DNA from: Flavobacteriaceae bacterium | GTDB taxonomy: Bacteria > Bacteroidota > Bacteroidia > Flavobacteriales > Flavobacteriaceae | Length of the DNA: 64,000 nucleotides | Assembly: GCA_013214625.1 (NCBI GenBank) | Contig: JABSPO010000002.1 | Coordinates: 1-64,000 of the forward strand | Direction of reading: 5' to 3' | Position numbers and translations under genes: made by a program | The notes under the pieces: model-generated | What the model saw: only the letters and a program-made list of their open reading frames with translations | The model's database searches: none | Told to the model about the DNA's origin: nothing | Part shown: in pieces, positions 55,938 to 64,000 of the stretch | How positions within the stretch are numbered: the first letter of the stretch is position 1 | Layout of the letters: each line of letters begins with the position of its first letter

Positions 55938-56930
55938 TTATTTTGTTCTATTGTATATTGGGAGGTAAAAGAATGAAATGACGCCAAAAACGATGTTTAG
56001 TAAGGTTTGAGAACCCCACATAATCCAACCAATAGCTAAACCACTTTGATTGCTTATATTAAATAAGTTTAGAGTCTCTTGAATTACTAACGGAAAACTA
56101 CCTAATCCGCCATTTGTTACGGCCATTGTAAATGATCCTGTCACAAACGCAACTATTGCAGTACTTATTGGGGTGTTTATGGTTTCTTTTACTGAGAAAA
56201 AAATTACATAAAACATTAAAAAGTACATAGTCCAAATGAAGATGGTGTGGAATATAAAAGCCCACTTTTTTTTCATTGTAACTATACTCAAAACACCGTC
56301 TTTTAAACCAATAAAAAAGTTTTTTATTTTACGTAAAATGGGGTTGTTGGTTTTTCTTAGGACAAACCAACCAGTACTTGCGATTATTGAAATCAACGCT
56401 AATGCGAGGAACAGTGAGGTTGGGTTTTCTGTGATTTTTGTTCTAATGCTAATGAAAACAGGATTTACGGCGTCTATAATCATGTCGTATTGAAAAGCTA
56501 ATGCAATAAAAACAAAAATCATACTCATAATTAAGTCGGCGATGCGTTCTGCTATTATTGTTCCGAAAGCTTTTTCAAAAGGGATTCCTTCGTAGGTGGT
56601 AAGTGTTGTGGCTCTTAATATTTCTCCTGATCGTGGGATTCCTAAATTAGCAAAATAGGCAATCATTACTGCCATAAAACTATTAATGAATTTTGGTTTG
56701 TAACCGAGTGGTTCAAGGGTGAATTTCCATCGGTAAGCTCTTGACAAATGACTCAGTAAGCCTAGTGTAACGGAAATAATTACCCAGGAATAATTTGCTT
56801 CTTTAATATATGAAATAACATCGGCTATTTCCTTTGGTGTTGCATTATTGAAAGTAATCCAAATTAAAAAAGCACCAAAGAGTATTGGTGCAATTATTTT
56901 TAATGTTTTTATAAGGGTTTTCTTATCCAA
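55938..56930 (-). CDS. Lysylphosphatidylglycerol synthase TM/UPF0104 family protein
   Basis: Multi-TM; AYFANLGIPRSGEILRATTL; TNGGLGSFPLVIQETL. Confidence 0.88.
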   Translation of the reverse strand: MDKKTLIKTLKIIAPILFGAFLIWITFNNATPKEIADVISYIKEANYSWVIISVTLGLLSHLSRAYRWKFTLEPLGYKPKFINSFMAVMIAYFANLGIPRSGEILRATTLTTYEGIPFEKAFGTIIAERIADLIMSMIFVFIALAFQYDMIIDAVNPVFISIRTKITENPTSLFLALALISIIASTGWFVLRKTNNPILRKIKNFFIGLKDGVLSIVTMKKKWAFIFHTIFIWTMYFLMFYVIFFSVKETINTPISTAIVAFVTGSFTMAVTNGGLGSFPLVIQETLNLFNISNQSGLAIGWIMWGSQTLLNIVFGVISFFYLPIYNRTK

Positions 56931-56935
56931 CTAGT

Positions 56936-57286
56936 TTAGTTTAATAAGTTAGTGTCTTCGTTAGGGAATACTAATGATGGTTTAAAAGTTTTAGCTTCTT
57001 GAATATCCATCATTGCATATGTGATTAGGATTAAGACATCTCCTTGAGCGACTTTTCTAGCAGCTGCACCATTAAGTGTTATTTCTCCAGAATTTCGTGG
57101 TCCAGGAATAGCATACGTTTCTAGGCGCTCTCCGTTGTTATTATTTACAATTTGAACTTTTTCACCTTGAACAATATTTGCTGCATCCATTAAATCTTCA
57201 TCAATAGTGATGCTTCCAATGTAATTTAGATTAGCTCCTGTGACTTTTATTCTATGAATTTTCGATTTTACTACGTGTACTAACAT
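56936..57286 (-). CDS. panD: Aspartate 1-decarboxylase
   Basis: [68 protein letters not shown]. Confidence 0.96.
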   Translation of the reverse strand: MLVHVVKSKIHRIKVTGANLNYIGSITIDEDLMDAANIVQGEKVQIVNNNNGERLETYAIPGPRNSGEITLNGAAARKVAQGDVLILITYAMMDIQEAKTFKPSLVFPNEDTNLLN

Positions 57287-57299
57287 GGGGGTAAAGGTA

Positions 57300-58148
57300 T
57301 TAATTTAAAGCGATATTATCGATTAATCTGATGTTATCAATGAAAGCTGCTATAAATATTCTGTATTGTTGTTTTTTTGATTTTCGTTTTACGGGTTTTA
57401 AGGTTTTGATATTTGCAATTGAAACATACTCTAGCTTGAATTGTTTGTTTTTTGCAAACTGTTTAGTAACCCATTCCTCTACCTTGATAGCGCTTTTTGT
57501 GCCAAACTGTTTTTTTGCTTCTAAAAGTGTTTTGTTTATAAAAGCCGCTTCTTTTCTGGCACTCGGTGAAAGACGTTTATTTCGAGAACTCATGGCTAAG
57601 CCTGAAGCTTCCCGAAATATTTCGCACCCGATTATATTTACACCTAGCTTGTATTTGCTAACGAGTTTTTTTACAATTTGAAGTTGTTGAAAGTCTTTTT
57701 CACCAAAATAGGCAATGGTAGGTTTTATTAATGTGAAAAATAAATCCAAAACGGTACCCACACCATCAAAATGTCCAGCTCTGTGTTTGCCTTCCATTTC
57801 ATGTTCTAACCCATCGAAAGAGTAATTTTTAGAAGTGATATTTCCTTGATATAATTCTTTGGACGTAGGAGCAAAAATTATGATGTTTGAGTCAATTTGT
57901 TTAATTAATTCAATGTCATTTTCTAAAGTTCGTGGGTATTTGTCTAAATCTGAAGCGTTGTCAAATTGAGTTGGGTTTACAAAAACGCTAACAAAAGTAA
58001 TGCTGTTTTGTGAAATAGATTGCTTTATTAAAGAGGCGTGACCTTGGTGTAAAGCCCCCATGGTAGGGACGTATCCAATAGTTTTGCTTTTTTTTTTGGC
58101 GTCGTTAATAAAAGTTAAAACTTCTTCTCGAGTATTGAAAACCTTCAT
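57300..58148 (-). CDS. panC: Pantoate--beta-alanine ligase
   Basis: [44 protein letters not shown]; start at [10 protein letters not shown]. Confidence 0.95.
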   Translation of the reverse strand: MKVFNTREEVLTFINDAKKKSKTIGYVPTMGALHQGHASLIKQSISQNSITFVSVFVNPTQFDNASDLDKYPRTLENDIELIKQIDSNIIIFAPTSKELYQGNITSKNYSFDGLEHEMEGKHRAGHFDGVGTVLDLFFTLIKPTIAYFGEKDFQQLQIVKKLVSKYKLGVNIIGCEIFREASGLAMSSRNKRLSPSARKEAAFINKTLLEAKKQFGTKSAIKVEEWVTKQFAKNKQFKLEYVSIANIKTLKPVKRKSKKQQYRIFIAAFIDNIRLIDNIALN

Positions 58149-58306
58149 TTTATAAAAATTAAATGAAGGCAAATCTAATACATTACTGCTAATCTGCATA
58201 ATTTTTGTAATTTTGCAAAGTTTAAAAACATTTTTTTGCGATACTTAAGGTTGTTGAAAAAGAGTTTTTAATACAAAAAACAACGAATATTAAAATATAT
58301 TATAGA

Positions 58307-59113
58307 ATGAAAGATAAGAGGGTTTTATTTATTTCTTCTGAAGTAGTACCGTATTTACCGGAAACAGAAATTTCATCAAATTCATTTCAAGCAGCTAAAA
58401 CTGTGAATTCAATTGGTGGACAGACAAGAATTTTTATGCCAAGGTTTGGGAATATCAACGAAAGAAGACATCAGTTACATGAGGTTATTAGATTATCGGG
58501 GATGAACTTGGTAATAAATGACTTGGATATGCCTCTTATTATAAAGGTAGCCTCTATACCTAAGGAAAGAATGCAAGTTTATTTTATCGACAATGAAGAG
58601 TATTTTAAAAGAAAGGCAACGTTTACTGACGAGGATGGGAAACTATTTGCGGATAATGACGAGCGTGCTATCTTTTTTGCGAAAGGTGTAATTGAAACGG
58701 TAAAGAAATTAAATTGGGCTCCAGATATTATCCATGTACATGGATGGATGGCTTCATTATTGCCTTTATATTTAAAACAATACTTCAAAGACGAGCCATT
58801 GTTTACGGATAGTAAAGTGGTAACATCAATTTATGCTGATGGGTATGAAGGAGATTTAGGGAAAGAATTAATTGCTAAGATTAAGTTTGATAAGATTGAA
58901 GAAGCTTCATTAGAGGTGTTAAAAGAAAGTACTTATATAAACTTAATGAAGTTAGCTGCTGATAATTCTGATGGAGTTATTTTTGGATCGGAAGATGTTA
59001 ATTCGGAGTTAATGTCATACGTAAAAAATAGTGAAACACCTACTTTAGATTATAAATCGCCAGATGAGTATGAGTCTGCCTATGCAGGGTTCTATAAAAG
59101 CCTAATGGTATAA
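58307..59113 (+). CDS. Glycogen/starch synthase N-terminal (GT5) domain protein
   Basis: VLFISSEVVPYLPETEISSNSFQAAKTVNSIGGQTRIFMPRFGNINERRHQLHEVIRLSG; DIIHVHGWMASLLPLYLK. Confidence 0.85.
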   Translation: MKDKRVLFISSEVVPYLPETEISSNSFQAAKTVNSIGGQTRIFMPRFGNINERRHQLHEVIRLSGMNLVINDLDMPLIIKVASIPKERMQVYFIDNEEYFKRKATFTDEDGKLFADNDERAIFFAKGVIETVKKLNWAPDIIHVHGWMASLLPLYLKQYFKDEPLFTDSKVVTSIYADGYEGDLGKELIAKIKFDKIEEASLEVLKESTYINLMKLAADNSDGVIFGSEDVNSELMSYVKNSETPTLDYKSPDEYESAYAGFYKSLMV

Positions 59114-59133
59114 TCAAGAAATTAAAGATTATT

Positions 59134-60690
59134 ATGAAGAGTACAAAGCAATTATTAGCTTTATTGGTTGTAGTGTTATTGTTTATATCGTGTGATAAAG
59201 ATTATAATACTATAGGAGAAGGATTGGTGAATGAAACTCATTTTAATCAAAAAACAGATTCTGATTCTAAAATTAAAACGACACAACATGTTTTTGGAGG
59301 GCCGGTCTTGAATGAAATACCAATTCAATCTGATAACTTGTCATATAATACATTAGGGTATTACAATCACCCGGTATATGGTGGTACAACTGCAAATATT
59401 CTTTCTCAAGTGACATTAAGTGAATATGGTAAGGATTTTGGGGAAAACCCAGTTGTTTCTCGAGTGGTATTGTCAGTACCGTATTTTAGTAGGAGTACGG
59501 ATGCAGATGCCGGCACTTATGAGTTAGATTCAATATATGGGGAGGGTAATGAAATAAATTTGAAGATATATAAATCTGATTATTTTTTAAATGATTTTGA
59601 TGCAAGTGGTGATACACAACATTACTATACAAATGCATATAATGGATCATTAGCAGGAATTGAATCTCAATTGTTATTTGAACAAACAGATTTTACTCCT
59701 CTTTCATCTGAAGTTACAGGAGAGTTAGTTGATGGTGAAAATGAAAAGTTATCTCCAAGATTAAGGGAGGAGCTTGATGTAGTGGATTTTCAATGGATGG
59801 TAGCTTCAGCAAATCAATCTGATTTATCTTCAGCGAGTAATTTTAAAAATTACTACAGAGGAATTTATTTTAAAGCTACGAATGTCTCAGCTGAAGGTGT
59901 TTTAGTAGGATTGAATTTATCACAGGCAGAAATCCAAGTTTTTTATGAATATGATGATCCAGATGGAGGAATAGATCCTTTAGAAGGTTCTGTGAAAATA
60001 TTATTTTCAGGGACGAAAGTAAATACATTTGAAAATAGCTTTTCATATCCTGATATGCCAGGGGGGAGCCATTATTTAAATGGTGGGCAAGGAGCAATGA
60101 TTACAGTAGACTTATTTGCGGGTGATGATATTGATGGTAATAAGGTTTCTGATAAATTGGACGATTTAAGAAGTAGAGATATTTTGATCAATGAGGCTAT
60201 TTTAGAGTTTTATGTTGATCAATCCACTGCTATGGGTAATGAATTAGAGCCGGATCGTTTATTCTTATTTGATATAGAAAATAATAAAGTACTATTGGAT
60301 TATCAGTTTGATAGCACTTCAGAAAATGACACGAACCTTACTCAATTAAATCATTTGGGGAAACTAGAGCGTGATGCGTCAGGTTTTGGTGTAAAATACA
60401 AACTTCGTATTACAGAACATATAACAGATTTAATACGTAATGATTCTACAAATGTTAAGTTAGGGTTAGTTGTAACTAATAATGTGTTAGCAATTGGATC
60501 GTCGGATTTAAAAACGGCAGTAGTAATAGCGCCTAGTAATGATATACCTTCTGATAGGGAAACGAGTATTGAAACAATATTCTCTGCGTCGGTTAATTCA
60601 CATAAAGGTACAGTATTGTACAATGAAAATGCTGTAGACGAGGCTAAAAGAATAAAATTAACAATATATTATACTGAAGAAAATAACTAA
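59134..60690 (+). CDS. DUF4270 family lipoprotein
   Basis: LLVVVLLFISCDKDYNTIGEGLV; position between the glgA-like gene and glmS. Confidence 0.85.
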   Translation: MKSTKQLLALLVVVLLFISCDKDYNTIGEGLVNETHFNQKTDSDSKIKTTQHVFGGPVLNEIPIQSDNLSYNTLGYYNHPVYGGTTANILSQVTLSEYGKDFGENPVVSRVVLSVPYFSRSTDADAGTYELDSIYGEGNEINLKIYKSDYFLNDFDASGDTQHYYTNAYNGSLAGIESQLLFEQTDFTPLSSEVTGELVDGENEKLSPRLREELDVVDFQWMVASANQSDLSSASNFKNYYRGIYFKATNVSAEGVLVGLNLSQAEIQVFYEYDDPDGGIDPLEGSVKILFSGTKVNTFENSFSYPDMPGGSHYLNGGQGAMITVDLFAGDDIDGNKVSDKLDDLRSRDILINEAILEFYVDQSTAMGNELEPDRLFLFDIENNKVLLDYQFDSTSENDTNLTQLNHLGKLERDASGFGVKYKLRITEHITDLIRNDSTNVKLGLVVTNNVLAIGSSDLKTAVVIAPSNDIPSDRETSIETIFSASVNSHKGTVLYNENAVDEAKRIKLTIYYTEENN

Positions 60691-60697
60691 GTAGCGT

Positions 60698-62551
60698 ATG
60701 TGTGGAATAGTAGGTTATGTAGGTTTTAGAGAAGCTTATCCGATTATTATAAAAGGGTTAAAAAGGTTAGAGTATCGTGGGTATGATAGCTCAGGAGTAG
60801 CGCTTTTGGATAACGGAAGTATTAAATTATCTAAAACTAAAGGTAAAGTAGTAGATTTAGAAAACAGAGCTAAAGACGAAATTTCTTTAAACGGAACTTT
60901 AGGAATAGGGCATACACGTTGGGCAACTCATGGTGAACCTAATGATGTAAACTCACATCCACATATATCAAACTCGGGGGATCTAGTAATAATCCATAAT
61001 GGTATTATAGAAAACTATGCTCCGTTAAAAAAAGAGTTGATAAAAAGAGGGTATACGTTTGTTTCTGACACTGATACTGAAGTTTTAATTAACTTGATTG
61101 AAGATGTAAAGAAAAATGAAGGGGTTAAGTTGGGGAAAGCAGTTCGTATTGCGTTAACTCAAGTTGTTGGGGCTTATGCAATAGCTGTTTTTGATAAAAA
61201 CAGACCAGATGAAATAGTTGCTGCAAGAATGGGGAGTCCATTGGCAATTGGAGTGGGTGAAGATGATAAAGAGTTTTTTATAGCGTCAGATGCATCTCCT
61301 TTTATTGAATATACTAATAATGCTATTTATTTAGAAGATGAAGAGATAGCGGTTATAAGAAAAGGAAAGAAAATTAAAATACGTAAAATATCAGACGATT
61401 CGATTGTTGATCCGTACATTCAAGAGCTTCAGTTAAACTTGGAACAGATTGAAAAAGATGGCTATGATCATTTTATGTTAAAAGAAATATTTGAACAACC
61501 TAATGCAATAACAGATACTTATAGAGGTAGGATGTTAGTGAATGAAGGTATTATTCGTATGGCTGGGATTGATGATAATCTGGAGCGTTTTTTAAATGCT
61601 GATAGAATCATTATTGTGGCTTGTGGTACTTCTTGGCATGCTGGATTAGTTGCTGAGTATGTTTTTGAAGAGTTATCAAGAATTCCAGTTGAGGTAGAAT
61701 ATGCTTCGGAGTTTAGGTATAGAAACCCGATTATTACAGAAAAAGATGTGGTAATAGCGATTTCTCAGTCAGGAGAAACTGCTGATACTCGTGCTGCAAT
61801 CCAATTAGCGAAGTCAAAAGGAGCTTTTGTTTTTGGTGTTTGTAATGTAGTTGGTTCTACTATTGCAAGAGAATCTGATGCTGGGGCATATACACATGCG
61901 GGGCCTGAAATAGGAGTGGCGTCAACAAAGGCATTTACTACTCAGATTACTGTCTTGACTTTAATTGCTTTAAAATTAGCGAAAGCTAAAGGGGCTATTT
62001 CAAATTCTGATTATCACATGCATTTGCGAGAATTGGAATTGATTCCTGAAAAAGTAAAAGAATGTTTGACTTTAGATAATCATATAAAAGAAATTGCTGC
62101 TGTTTATAAAGACATGCCAAACTTCTTGTACTTGGGAAGAGGGTTTAATTTTCCTGTTGCTTTAGAAGGGGCGTTGAAATTAAAAGAAATTTCATACATA
62201 CACGCCGAAGGGTATCCGGCAGCAGAAATGAAACACGGGCCTATTGCTTTGATTGATGAGCAAATGCCAGTGGTGATAATTGCTACTAAAAAGGGGCATT
62301 ACGATAAGGTAGTTAGTAATATCCAAGAGATAAAATCTCGTAAAGGAAAAATTATTGCTATTGTAAATAATGGAGATGTTAGTGTTCGTGAAATTGCAGA
62401 TTATGTAATTGAAGTTCCAGAAACATTAGAGTTGTTAAGTCCGTTATTAACAACAATACCATTGCAGTTATTGTCATATCATATTGCGGTTATGAGAAAT
62501 TGTAATGTAGATCAGCCACGTAATTTAGCAAAATCGGTTACTGTAGAGTAA
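60698..62551 (+). CDS. glmS: Glutamine--fructose-6-phosphate transaminase (isomerizing)
   Basis: MCGIVGYVGFREAYPIIIKGLKRLEYRGYDSSGVAL; SQSGETADTRAA; C-terminal RNLAKSVTVE. Confidence 0.97.
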   Translation: MCGIVGYVGFREAYPIIIKGLKRLEYRGYDSSGVALLDNGSIKLSKTKGKVVDLENRAKDEISLNGTLGIGHTRWATHGEPNDVNSHPHISNSGDLVIIHNGIIENYAPLKKELIKRGYTFVSDTDTEVLINLIEDVKKNEGVKLGKAVRIALTQVVGAYAIAVFDKNRPDEIVAARMGSPLAIGVGEDDKEFFIASDASPFIEYTNNAIYLEDEEIAVIRKGKKIKIRKISDDSIVDPYIQELQLNLEQIEKDGYDHFMLKEIFEQPNAITDTYRGRMLVNEGIIRMAGIDDNLERFLNADRIIIVACGTSWHAGLVAEYVFEELSRIPVEVEYASEFRYRNPIITEKDVVIAISQSGETADTRAAIQLAKSKGAFVFGVCNVVGSTIARESDAGAYTHAGPEIGVASTKAFTTQITVLTLIALKLAKAKGAISNSDYHMHLRELELIPEKVKECLTLDNHIKEIAAVYKDMPNFLYLGRGFNFPVALEGALKLKEISYIHAEGYPAAEMKHGPIALIDEQMPVVIIATKKGHYDKVVSNIQEIKSRKGKIIAIVNNGDVSVREIADYVIEVPETLELLSPLLTTIPLQLLSYHIAVMRNCNVDQPRNLAKSVTVE

Positions 62552-62575
62552 CAGTTTTTTCGATATAGTCTAATT

Positions 62576-62609
62576 AAAAAGCATTTTGAGAAATCAAGAT
62601 GCTTTTTTA
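62576..62609. terminator. Rho-independent terminator of glmS
   Basis: aaaaagcattttgagaaatcaagatgctttttt. Confidence 0.7.
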
Positions 62610-62644
62610 GTATAAAAAACTGCAAATAATTAATTTAAAAAGAA

Positions 62645-62652
62645 TATCTTTG
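62645..62652 (+). promoter_or_regulatory. Bacteroidota-type -7 box for atpD
   Basis: TATCTTTG upstream of the atpD ATG at 62713. Confidence 0.5.
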
Positions 62653-62707
62653 CACCGCGAAAAATGAGGTAAACTCAATCGCTTATAATTTTCTAAACAC
62701 TAAATAG

Positions 62708-64000
<1,293 letters not shown>

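Overview
This 64 kb, AT-rich window comes from a Bacteroidota (Flavobacteriia-like) chromosome. Most of it is ordinary housekeeping sequence: fbp, lysC, an OlsF-like acyltransferase, dxs, tadA, ssb, pckA, an M13 peptidase, glyS, exodeoxyribonuclease III, radA, panD, panC, glmS and the 5' part of atpD. Accessory content: (i) an ECF sigma/anti-sigma pair divergent from a lipoprotein-CHAT protease operon, with a T9SS cargo gene downstream (24.5-30.5 kb). A 26-bp promoter-like motif with identical spacing (GTAACAAA-N9-[TG]TGTGAACAG) precedes both the lipoprotein-CHAT operon and the T9SS cargo gene, and a perfect 10-bp-stem hairpin abuts the CHAT start codon. This is my best candidate for an undescribed system. 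(ii) A second sigma locus (36.4-38.2 kb) in which a 41-bp, 35/41-identical element precedes both the sigma gene and a neighbouring small membrane-protein gene. (iii) A degraded island at 40.0-42.7 kb with an N-terminally truncated HExxH domain resembling a toxin tip, lipoproteins and a structured dispersed repeat. (iv) An arsR-DUF6428-arsC-type operon with no transporter. (v) A sulfide/persulfide cluster. (vi) Two decayed genes, an IS630-type transposase and a sterol desaturase. Several degenerate intergenic repeats and many bidirectional terminators are also visible. No CRISPR, rRNA or tRNA was identified by eye. Product names come from reading the translations; no database search was run.
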